Positions 1-6,821 of a stretch of DNA of 64,000 nt are shown here, piece after piece. The stretch lies in contig NZ_KB913017.1 in the NCBI RefSeq assembly GCF_000383975.1, positions 1,841,105-1,905,104 on the forward strand, given 5' to 3'. Under the pieces are notes generated by a model. That model saw only the letters and a program-made list of their open reading frames with translations, was not told where the DNA came from and searched no databases. The translations under genes and the position numbers were made by a program. Each line of letters begins with the position of its first letter. The stretch's first letter is position 1. This stretch comes from Natronorubrum tibetense GA33 (GTDB lineage: Archaea > Halobacteriota > Halobacteria > Halobacteriales > Natrialbaceae).

Positions 1-105
1 TAAATCGCGGGACGCTGAACGTGAGTGGGGAGTACGTTCCCCCTGCCTCTACCGAGGCATAGAACGGGAGTCCACGCGAAAGCCTCGGGCTTGACCCCGA
101 GGCAA
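1..105 (+). mobile_element. Right end of an IS1341-type tnpB element (partial)
   Basis: The window opens inside what looks like the 3' end of a tnpB-only insertion sequence. A short open frame ends at a TAG at 60-62. It is followed by a hairpin with an 8-bp stem (GCCTCGGG at 82-89, CCCGAGGC at 96-103, 6-base loop). Similar hairpins close the two complete tnpB elements elsewhere in this window. The sequence then reads CAA and runs straight into the stop codon of the convergent secretion gene at 107-109. The exact boundary is inferred by analogy, and the rest of the element lies outside the window. Confidence 0.45.
3..62 (+). CDS. C-terminal tail of a TnpB-like protein (partial)
   Basis: This frame is open from the window edge and encodes a tail reading NVSGEYVPPASTEA before TAG. 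From memory that ending resembles C-termini of haloarchaeal TnpB (OrfB, IS1341 group) proteins, and the downstream hairpin fits a transposon right end. No catalytic motif lies inside the window, so the call rests on the tail and on context. It could be an unrelated short frame. Confidence 0.35.
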   Translation, partial: NRGTLNVSGEYVPPASTEA

Positions 106-106
106 T

Positions 107-1822
107 TTACAGCGCCATCTCGATGACGGTGACGGAAAACCCGTACAGGACCATCGAGGCGACGAGCGCTCGGCCGATGTGATAGCCGAAGAGGGCGCGA
201 TCTAACCCGTACCGAAGGGCGATCGAGAGCGGAACCAGGATGAAACACAGCGTGAGGAGATAGACGCCGACGACGATGGCGAGCGATTCGGCGGGAAAGG
301 CGGCCGCGTCGAGATCCGCCGTCCCGACCATGTCCTCACTGGACATCATGGCAGCCATCGCGACCGTCGCGCCGGCCACCAGCGGTCCGAAATAGGCCGC
401 CGTGTTGTCGAGCGTCCCCGTCACTTGCTCGAGACTCCGCTTCGTCTTGGCCTCGACCTCGTCGAGTTCCTCCAGATGGTCGGCCATCGAGACGATCGCC
501 CGACCCGCGGGCTTTCCCTCGTCGGCGGCGATCGCGAGCAGCGCGGCCGTCCCGCGGGCTCGCGGGCTCGGGACGTCTCTGAGCGCCCCGTACTCGCCGA
601 GGAAGGCGGCTTCGACGCCCGTGTGCAGGCGTCGCTGGACGCCCGAAGCATGCTCGAAGACCTCGCCCGTTTCGGCGGGGACTCGCTCCGCCGCGAGTTC
701 GACCGCCGACTCGACGGACTCCCCTTCGGCGACCTGGCGGCCGACGATGTAGAGCGCGTCGGTGAGGTGTTCCTCAACGTCGCGGACGTAGTTTCGCACC
801 TCGAGGATCGGCCCGAAGATCGCGAGCAGGCCGGCACCGAGACCGAGACCGAGCCCGATGACCGGCGCCAGATGGGCGGGACCGAACGTCACGGTGATCG
901 CGTACCCGCTCGCGCCCGCGATGACGCCCCACAGCCCCCGCAGCCAGAGCCGGTCGGGAACGTCGGGGTGGTCGTGGCTGACTTTCGGCGGCGGGAACGC
1001 GACCGGGCGGCGGACGAGCAGCCAGAGACTCGCCGCGACGAGACACGCGGGGAGGACGACGTTGTACAGCAACACGATGATCCAGATGTTGACCGAGAAG
1101 CCGACCATCGGCACGGCCGGGACGAGCGCGATCAGCGCCAGCGGGATCATGATCCCGAAGGCGAACAGCGCGGTCGTCGGCGCGCGAATCGAGGCGGTGA
1201 AATCCGCCATCTGGTTCCGGGTACCGGTGAGCACTGCCGAGAGCGCTCGGTCGAGCGTTCGCGCTCGCTCGCCCTCCGGCGCGTCCTGGGCGGTCGCAAG
1301 CAGGTGTGAAGAGCGGCGTAACGCGGGGAACCACTCGGCCCACTCCTCCGCGAACGACAGCAGTCCCGTGTCCGCGGTCCCCATCGAGCGGTCGACGTGG
1401 CCGTTGAGACTGGCCGCCAGCGGCCCTCGCCCGGTCTCTGCGGCGAATCGGACGGCGCTCTCGAGTGCCGGCTGAACCTGCATTCGTAACACGGCGCGGC
1501 CGACGAGGTTCGGCGTGTCGCCGAGCGCTTCGGTCCGTCGGAACGCCGCCTGCAGATGCGGCAACGAGTGGATCGCGTGGATCGCCGCGACGGGCGTTAC
1601 GAGGACGAAAAAGAGGACGAACGTGAGCGGTGCTGAGGTTACTAACAGCGGTAACGGGATGAGCGCGCCGACGATGCCGGCTCCGTATCCAGCGCGAATG
1701 ACCGTTTCGTCGTCGTGTGGCGCGTCGATGAACGAGAGCGAGTCGACAAGATCGTCGCTCCCATCGACGTCGTAGGGGTACAGCGCGGCCAGGTTCCGAA
1801 TGAGCGTCGCCGACAGCGTCAT
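107..1822 (-). CDS. Type II/IV secretion system F (TadC/PilC-like) membrane platform protein
   Basis: This 571-residue polytopic protein has two similar halves, each with hydrophobic segments flanking a cytoplasmic helical region. That is the layout of archaeal TadC/ArlJ/PilC pilus platform proteins. Hydrophobic stretches lie near residues 45-80, 215-270, 295-340 and at the C-terminus. It should sit in the membrane and couple the ATPase encoded just upstream to pilin or substrate movement. The gene begins 3 bases after the ATPase stop codon, so the two are almost certainly cotranscribed. Its TAA stop is directly at the end of a tnpB element. The family is clear; the specific pilus or secreted substrate is unknown. 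Confidence 0.85.
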   Translation of the reverse strand: MTLSATLIRNLAALYPYDVDGSDDLVDSLSFIDAPHDDETVIRAGYGAGIVGALIPLPLLVTSAPLTFVLFFVLVTPVAAIHAIHSLPHLQAAFRRTEALGDTPNLVGRAVLRMQVQPALESAVRFAAETGRGPLAASLNGHVDRSMGTADTGLLSFAEEWAEWFPALRRSSHLLATAQDAPEGERARTLDRALSAVLTGTRNQMADFTASIRAPTTALFAFGIMIPLALIALVPAVPMVGFSVNIWIIVLLYNVVLPACLVAASLWLLVRRPVAFPPPKVSHDHPDVPDRLWLRGLWGVIAGASGYAITVTFGPAHLAPVIGLGLGLGAGLLAIFGPILEVRNYVRDVEEHLTDALYIVGRQVAEGESVESAVELAAERVPAETGEVFEHASGVQRRLHTGVEAAFLGEYGALRDVPSPRARGTAALLAIAADEGKPAGRAIVSMADHLEELDEVEAKTKRSLEQVTGTLDNTAAYFGPLVAGATVAMAAMMSSEDMVGTADLDAAAFPAESLAIVVGVYLLTLCFILVPLSIALRYGLDRALFGYHIGRALVASMVLYGFSVTVIEMAL

Positions 1823-1825
1823 CGA

Positions 1826-3754
1826 TCACTCCCTCCCCCGGTCGGCGTACGCTGCGGCTACTTCGCGCGGACTCGTCCGTCCGTCGGCGGCGAGTCGGTC
1901 GAGTAACTCCGTCCGCTCCGAAATCGCCTGCCGAACCGATGCGTACTCCTCGGCCGGACCAGTGAGTCGATCGACAATTCGGCTCTCACCGCGGTCGATC
2001 CGCCCGCTCGAGACGGTTCGTCCGTCGTCGTCGAGTTCGTACAGCGGCTCGAACCAGATGTCGTCGCCGCTGGTGATGACCTCCTCGATTCTGGCGACGC
2101 GACGGTCGCGGCCGTTCGGCGTCCGGTACGCCTGGACGGTCACGACGAGATCCGTCGCGCCGAACGAGGAGGGTTCGACCTTGAGGTCGGAGACAACGCG
2201 TTCGTAGACGTCATCGGCCCCGTCGCCGTGGATCGTCCCGAGCACGGCGTTCGCGTTCGCACCGACCCGCATCGCCTCGTAGAGCACGCGGGCCTCCTCG
2301 CCCCGGATCTCACCGACGACGAGGGCACCGTCTCCGAGTCGGAGTGCCGTCTTGAGCGCCTGCTCGGGCGATATTTCGGGCCCATCACCGGTGCCCGTCC
2401 GGAGGGCCTGGACGTCTCGATCGACCGACTGGAGCGGATCGACCGGGAGTTCGGGCGTGTCTTCGATCAGCACGGTTCGGGTGTCCGGCGTCAGTTCGTA
2501 CAGCAAGGTTCCGAGAAGGGTCGTCTTCCCCGACCCTCGGGTACCGGCGATCAGTGCGGCCGCGTTGCGTTCGATGGCGACCGAGAGAAAGGCGGCAACC
2601 TCGGCCGGCATCGTGCCGTTTGCGACGAGACCGGGGAGCGTGAACTTGTCATCGGCCCCCTCGCGGAAGGCGAAGGCGACTCCCTCCGCAACCGGGTCGG
2701 TGACGCCGGCGACGCGGACGCTGGTTCCGTTCTCGAGGGCGGCCATCGCGTCAACCGTCGGGTTCGCTCGCGAGAACGCCCGTCCGCTGGTTCGACGGAC
2801 GCGTGACGCGAGTGCCCGCGCGCCGTCGACCGTCAGGTGGACATTCGTCGTCATCGACTCTCCGTCGACGACCAGTCGAATGGGGTTCTGGGCGACCGGC
2901 GATGTCACGTAGATATCCGTCACCCGCTCGTCCGCGAACAGGTCCTCGAGGATGCCGTAGCCGCTCGTGTGTTTCGAGAGCACCCTCGTCAGCAACGGAT
3001 CGGCCGGCTCGTCGGTCGCGTACTCGATCGCACGCGAGGCTGCCCGATCGCCCTCGACGTACCCCTCAGCGATGGCCTCGTAGCCCTCGATGAGGTGCTC
3101 TCGTTCCGTTTCGGAGAGCGTTCTGTCGACGACGTCGAGGACGTACAGCGGGACGCCGTCCGACCGCGTGTAGACCCGCGCTTCGCTCCCGGTCTCGAGT
3201 GTCTTGACGTCCTCGAGACGCGCGCCGTCGTCGATCCGCTGGTCGACGAAATAGTGTCCGATGGTGAGTCCGACGGTCGAGGTCAGCACCGAGTCGTAGC
3301 CGTCGATTCCGATTGCGGCGTCGGTGAGTCCGGACTCGACGGCGATGTCCGCGACCGGTCCGATCTGGGTCTCGAGTTCCGCAGCGACCTCGAGCGGGTT
3401 GCGCGCGGCGGCCTCGGCGAGTCGCTCGTCCCGCTCGCCGAGCAGTTCGACGAAGCGACCGGCCGCGCCGAGCAGTTCGACGCCCCGATCACCGTACTGT
3501 CGTTCGATCCCGCTCGATCTGGTGAGGATGCCCGTCGCCTCACGGCCGGTGAGCGCGTCGACGACCGTCCGTCGACACGCCGGTGCGCTCGCGAGGTCGC
3601 CGTCGCAGTCGCTCGCGTCGACCACCAACAACTCGTTTTCGAAGGAGGTACTGCACGTACACGCCCCCGTCGGCTCGCCACCTCCGAGCAGCGATCCGAG
3701 CCCGAGTTCGTCGAGCACGGATCGAAGGGCGTTCGCGAACCCATCCTGTGACAT
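1826..3754 (-). CDS. Type II/IV secretion system ATPase (PilB/TadA-like)
   Basis: This 642-residue secretion/pilus assembly ATPase has Walker A GTRGSGKTT at about 404-412, an Asp box EDTPELP near 431, Walker B GALVVGEIRGEEA near 475-487 and a His-box region GTIHGDGADD near 506. The N-terminal region holds four cysteines (CTC near 32-34, then two more before residue 65) that could bind metal. I chose the ATG at 3754, giving MSQDGFANALRSV, because a TTTTAAAC box lies about 27 bases upstream and fits a leaderless transcript. An in-frame ATG at 3793, overlapping the upstream gene, is the alternative. It powers the membrane protein encoded next. Confidence 0.88.
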   Translation of the reverse strand: MSQDGFANALRSVLDELGLGSLLGGGEPTGACTCSTSFENELLVVDASDCDGDLASAPACRRTVVDALTGREATGILTRSSGIERQYGDRGVELLGAAGRFVELLGERDERLAEAAARNPLEVAAELETQIGPVADIAVESGLTDAAIGIDGYDSVLTSTVGLTIGHYFVDQRIDDGARLEDVKTLETGSEARVYTRSDGVPLYVLDVVDRTLSETEREHLIEGYEAIAEGYVEGDRAASRAIEYATDEPADPLLTRVLSKHTSGYGILEDLFADERVTDIYVTSPVAQNPIRLVVDGESMTTNVHLTVDGARALASRVRRTSGRAFSRANPTVDAMAALENGTSVRVAGVTDPVAEGVAFAFREGADDKFTLPGLVANGTMPAEVAAFLSVAIERNAAALIAGTRGSGKTTLLGTLLYELTPDTRTVLIEDTPELPVDPLQSVDRDVQALRTGTGDGPEISPEQALKTALRLGDGALVVGEIRGEEARVLYEAMRVGANANAVLGTIHGDGADDVYERVVSDLKVEPSSFGATDLVVTVQAYRTPNGRDRRVARIEEVITSGDDIWFEPLYELDDDGRTVSSGRIDRGESRIVDRLTGPAEEYASVRQAISERTELLDRLAADGRTSPREVAAAYADRGRE

Positions 3755-3776
3755 GTCGATACTGGCAGCCTGTTCT

Positions 3777-3787
3777 GGTTTAAAATT
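3777..3787 (-). promoter_or_regulatory. TATA box for the secretion ATPase gene
   Basis: The minus strand reads TATAATTTTAAACC here. Its centre is about 27 bases before the ATG at 3754, the spacing expected for haloarchaeal leaderless promoters. This supports the downstream start codon and suggests the ATPase and platform genes have their own promoter inside the cluster. Confidence 0.5.
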
Positions 3788-4250
3788 ATACATGCCGGGA
3801 GACGATTGTCGCCTCTCCGTTCTCGTCTTCCAGCAACACGAGCGCGAGGCGTTGGTCGCCGGTCCCACCCAACTCGGTCGGTTCGGTCCCGTCGGGATCG
3901 TTCCAGACGATTTTCTCGCTGATGACCTCCTCTCGCGTGGTGCCGTCCTCGAGAACGTATCGGGCGTGGGTGTAGCTCCCGTTCTCGTGGGGTACCAGTT
4001 CGAAGTGGTCGACTCCCTCGCTGGTCAGCGTGCTCCGCGGGAGCGTCACCTCGACGACGCGCTGGGGATCGGGGTGGCCGTCGGGGGTCGTCTCCTCGTT
4101 TTCGATCAGCGAGGTCGCCTCGTCGTCGATCTCTGCCAGACTCGCATCGACCTGTCGCTCGCTGTTCATCGTCGCTCCCTTGTCGATAGCGGGGATCGAA
4201 ATGGCGAGGAGTGCGATCGCCAGTATGACGGCGAGAACGTATCGGATCAC
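3786..4250 (-). CDS. Membrane-anchored protein of the secretion cluster (DUF7311-like)
   Basis: This 154-residue protein has a single N-terminal hydrophobic segment (residues 3-22, YVLAVILAIALLAISIPA) and a polar, acidic exported domain. The pattern suits a pseudopilin-like or minor accessory component. Translation starts at a GTG whose last bases form the TGA stop of the upstream coiled-coil gene (GTGA overlap), so coupling is likely. I associate it from memory with the haloarchaeal DUF7311 family found next to PilB-like ATPases. No enzymatic motif is visible. Its probable role is in pilus or secretion-machine assembly at the membrane. Confidence 0.65.
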   Translation of the reverse strand: MIRYVLAVILAIALLAISIPAIDKGATMNSERQVDASLAEIDDEATSLIENEETTPDGHPDPQRVVEVTLPRSTLTSEGVDHFELVPHENGSYTHARYVLEDGTTREEVISEKIVWNDPDGTEPTELGGTGDQRLALVLLEDENGEATIVSRHV

Positions 4251-5041
4251 GAGAGTTTAGCGCGGAGTGAGGTGAATAGACCGCTCGATTCGTCGCCTTC
4301 GTCGTCCGACGACTCAGCCGATTGGTCGTCGTCCGAGCCGAATGCGCTATCCGAACTGGACGCTCCAACTGAACCGGACCCATCGGCCGCGTCGTCCGAT
4401 CCGGACAGCCGCCGCTCGATCGCCTCTTGGACGGCGAGTCCGCCGGACGAAGCGCCGTCACCGTCGTCCGCTTCCACCTCGTCCGCCGGTGGCTCGAGGA
4501 GCGTTTCAGCCGTCGCTTCCACGTTGCTGGACTCTCCCAACGGAGCGTCGGTCGCCGACCGCTCCCTCGCCACGAGACCTGTCGAGCCGGACTCGTTCGC
4601 GCTGGTTCCCGACATGTGTCCCGATCTGGACGGCTGCTCGTCGCCACCAGCGGTCTCCAGCGCAGGTGCCACCGTTCCCGCCTGGCCACCGGTACCGTCG
4701 TCGAGCTCTCGACCGTCACCCTGTCGCTCCCGCTTCGCGAGTGACCGCTCGAGTTCGTCGATTCGATACTCGAGCCGATCGACGGCGGCGATAGCCGCGT
4801 CGGCCTGGCGCTCGACGTCCTCGTTGACCGTCTCGACGTTTCCGACGAGACCGTGGACCGCGTCGACGGTGCCCTCCAGCTCCGCGAGTCGCCGCTCGTG
4901 TTCCTCGAGTCTGGTCTCGAGGCGTTCGACGTCCTCGATGACCGCGGCGAGATCGGCGACCCGGTCGAGTTCGACATCGCCGTCGACGACCGCGCGCTCG
5001 ACCGCGGACAGTCGCTGATCGATACGATCGATATCGCTCAT
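4247..5041 (-). CDS. Coiled-coil protein of the secretion cluster (DUF7310-like)
   Basis: This is a 264-residue protein. Residues 1-105 form long heptad-rich helices (repeated ERLETRLEEHERRLAELE-type runs). The remainder is a disordered, strongly acidic Ser/Asp-rich tail. I start at the ATG at 5041 (MSDIDRIDQRLSAVE) because a TATA box lies 27 bases upstream; an ATG 36 bases further up would fall inside that box. It overlaps the next gene by four bases. The family appears conserved in the haloarchaeal ATPase/platform gene neighbourhood. A scaffold or regulator role for the pilus machine is inferred. Confidence 0.65.
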   Translation of the reverse strand: MSDIDRIDQRLSAVERAVVDGDVELDRVADLAAVIEDVERLETRLEEHERRLAELEGTVDAVHGLVGNVETVNEDVERQADAAIAAVDRLEYRIDELERSLAKRERQGDGRELDDGTGGQAGTVAPALETAGGDEQPSRSGHMSGTSANESGSTGLVARERSATDAPLGESSNVEATAETLLEPPADEVEADDGDGASSGGLAVQEAIERRLSGSDDAADGSGSVGASSSDSAFGSDDDQSAESSDDEGDESSGLFTSLRAKLS

Positions 5042-5062
5042 GTCGCTCTTGGCCGACTCATG

Positions 5063-5073
5063 GTATTTAAACA
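5063..5073 (-). promoter_or_regulatory. TATA box for the coiled-coil gene
   Basis: The minus strand reads GTTTAAATACC, centred about 27 bases upstream of the ATG at 5041. It is a near-ideal archaeal TATA element for a leaderless mRNA and would drive the coiled-coil, DUF7311-like, ATPase and platform genes. Confidence 0.6.
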
Positions 5074-5121
5074 TCAACTTCGATTGAAGTATTCGGTCTC
5101 CGTGCTGATCGTCGACTCGCG

Positions 5122-6228
5122 TCAGTTGTCCGCGACGACGTCACTCGCTCGCGGACTGTCACCGCCGTGTGGGGTGTCGCGCGGACGGACCTGCGCCGAG
5201 TGGATCGTCTCCGTCGCGTCGTCGACGATGACGACCTCGCCAGGGGCCTCCGGGAGTCGGTCCGCGTCCGACAGCGAGAAGTTCATGTACGTCGGCTGGG
5301 CGGCCTGGAGGGCGTCGAGGTCCGCCTGGGAGGTCAGCCGGTGGGAGATCAGGACGTCCGACTGGGAGATCCCGACTTCGGGGACGGCACTCGGCCGCTG
5401 GGTCGCCGAGACGAGACTCACGCCGGGGGCGCGCCCGCGAGTCAGAATCGTCCGGAGGGCCGGTTCCGCCACGCCGTCAAAAAACGTGTGGGCCTCGTCG
5501 AGGAGCAGCCACGGGAGCCGATCGATCGTCTCGGTAACGCGCGCACGATACAGCGCTTCCGCGACACCGCGGCAGACGGCGTTCATCGGCGCGGACTCGA
5601 GTCCCGAGACGTCGACGATCGTCGCCTCGGAACTGCCGAGTTCGTCGGCATCGATCCCGTCGGGGTCGAAGACCTCCCACGCGTCGGCGAGTCGGAGGTG
5701 GTTGCTCGCCGCTCGTTTGTCGGCGACCGGCGCGTCGGTCGCTTCGACGTGGGCTTTCATCTCCTCGAGCGTCGACGCCGCCTGTGCGGCCTGCCAGACG
5801 AGTCCACCCGCACCACTCTCCGGTGAGAGTCCAAGCAGTACACACCACGAACTGGGATCGAGCGAGGTCGGCGTGACGGCCGGCTCGTCGATTACCGTCG
5901 CGGGGACGCCCGCACCGGGGGTCGACTCCGCGAGCGTGTCGAAGACGCCCATGGGATCGACGATCACCGGTGCGACGCCGTCGGCTCGAGCGAGCCCTTC
6001 CGCGAGGACGCCCATCGTGTAGGACTTCCCGTAGCCGCGCTTGCCCACGATCAACATCGCGTGCGGGCCGTCGAAGTCGAGATGCAGCGTCGCCCCCTCG
6101 CTTCCGTCTCGAGCCCGGTAGGCACCCAACCGTCCGACGGGCCCGTCCTCGAGGTCGTTATCGCGTCCGATTACGAAACTCACAGCGGGCTTTGTTCCCT
6201 CTTCTCTTTTGAACTTTCGGTCCAACAT
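5122..6228 (-). CDS. HerA-like P-loop ATPase of the secretion cluster
   Basis: This 368-residue ATPase has Walker A GKRGYGKS at 62-69, a Walker B LLLDEAH around 245-251 and an arginine/sensor region SATQRPSAVPE. It resembles the HerA/VirD4 (DUF87) class of hexameric motor ATPases. Its place at the head of the pilus cluster suggests a coupling or recruitment ATPase, not DNA resection, but that is inference. It is transcribed divergently from the pilin-like gene at 6259. The ATG at 6228 lies within an AT-rich box, so a GTG at 6183 (VSFVIGRDND) is a possible alternative start. Confidence 0.75.
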   Translation of the reverse strand: MLDRKFKREEGTKPAVSFVIGRDNDLEDGPVGRLGAYRARDGSEGATLHLDFDGPHAMLIVGKRGYGKSYTMGVLAEGLARADGVAPVIVDPMGVFDTLAESTPGAGVPATVIDEPAVTPTSLDPSSWCVLLGLSPESGAGGLVWQAAQAASTLEEMKAHVEATDAPVADKRAASNHLRLADAWEVFDPDGIDADELGSSEATIVDVSGLESAPMNAVCRGVAEALYRARVTETIDRLPWLLLDEAHTFFDGVAEPALRTILTRGRAPGVSLVSATQRPSAVPEVGISQSDVLISHRLTSQADLDALQAAQPTYMNFSLSDADRLPEAPGEVVIVDDATETIHSAQVRPRDTPHGGDSPRASDVVADN

Positions 6229-6234
6229 TTAAGT
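6224..6234 (+). promoter_or_regulatory. TATA box for the pilin-like gene
   Basis: The plus strand reads ACATTTAAGTC, centred about 29 bases before the ATG at 6259. The same AT-rich block overlaps the start of the divergent HerA-like gene, so the two promoters are back to back. Confidence 0.55.
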
Positions 6235-6258
6235 CGGAAGGCGCGACCAAGAGAGGGT

Positions 6259-6804
6259 ATGCTACCGGACACCCTGTTGTCGGACCGCTCCGACGGGTTG
6301 GATCGGTCCGACCGGTCGAACCGTTCTCGCTCGTCGTTCGCTCGAGACGACCGGGCAATCGAGGGCCTGCCGATCCGACTCGTGATCGCGCTGGTCGTCG
6401 GTGTGGCGGCGCTCGCGTTGATGTTGAATATGCTCGGTGGGATTGGTGACGTTGGGGATACTGAGGTGACCGTTGATATCCCTGATTCGGATCATCAAAT
6501 GATTCCACCAGAAACAGACGGTGAAATTGAGGTTCACGTTATTGATGAGGACGGTGGTACCGTTGAAGATGCAACTGTAATCGTGACGGCAGGCTCAGCC
6601 CAGCTATCTGAGCCGGTGGATGCTGAAACTAATAGTGGCACAAATGTTGCGGAAATAGACTTTGATGAGGAACCAGATCTTCGCTCAGATCAAGACATCG
6701 GGACGTTGGAACTTGATGTAATCCCTCCGGCAGATAGTAACTACATCGACGAACAGCCGAACCCTGAAATTCGTGTTGCACAGGGTGCTGACGATCCTAG
6801 CTAA
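6259..6804 (+). CDS. Pilin-like membrane-anchored surface protein (DUF7382-like)
   Basis: This 181-residue protein has a charged N-terminus, then GLPIRLVIALVVGVAALAL (about residues 37-55), a hydrophobic stretch like that of archaeal type IV pilins. An Ig-like extracellular domain follows. The start is set by a TATA box 29 bases upstream. Placed divergently from the pilus ATPase cluster, it is a plausible substrate of that machine. Codon use changes abruptly at about residue 58: the first part is GC-rich like the host, while the extracellular domain uses AT-rich codons. This suggests the exposed domain was replaced by recombination. A sortase or signal-peptidase site was not identified with confidence. 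Confidence 0.65.
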   Translation: MLPDTLLSDRSDGLDRSDRSNRSRSSFARDDRAIEGLPIRLVIALVVGVAALALMLNMLGGIGDVGDTEVTVDIPDSDHQMIPPETDGEIEVHVIDEDGGTVEDATVIVTAGSAQLSEPVDAETNSGTNVAEIDFDEEPDLRSDQDIGTLELDVIPPADSNYIDEQPNPEIRVAQGADDPS

Positions 6805-6821
6805 TATCTTAGAAATAGACA

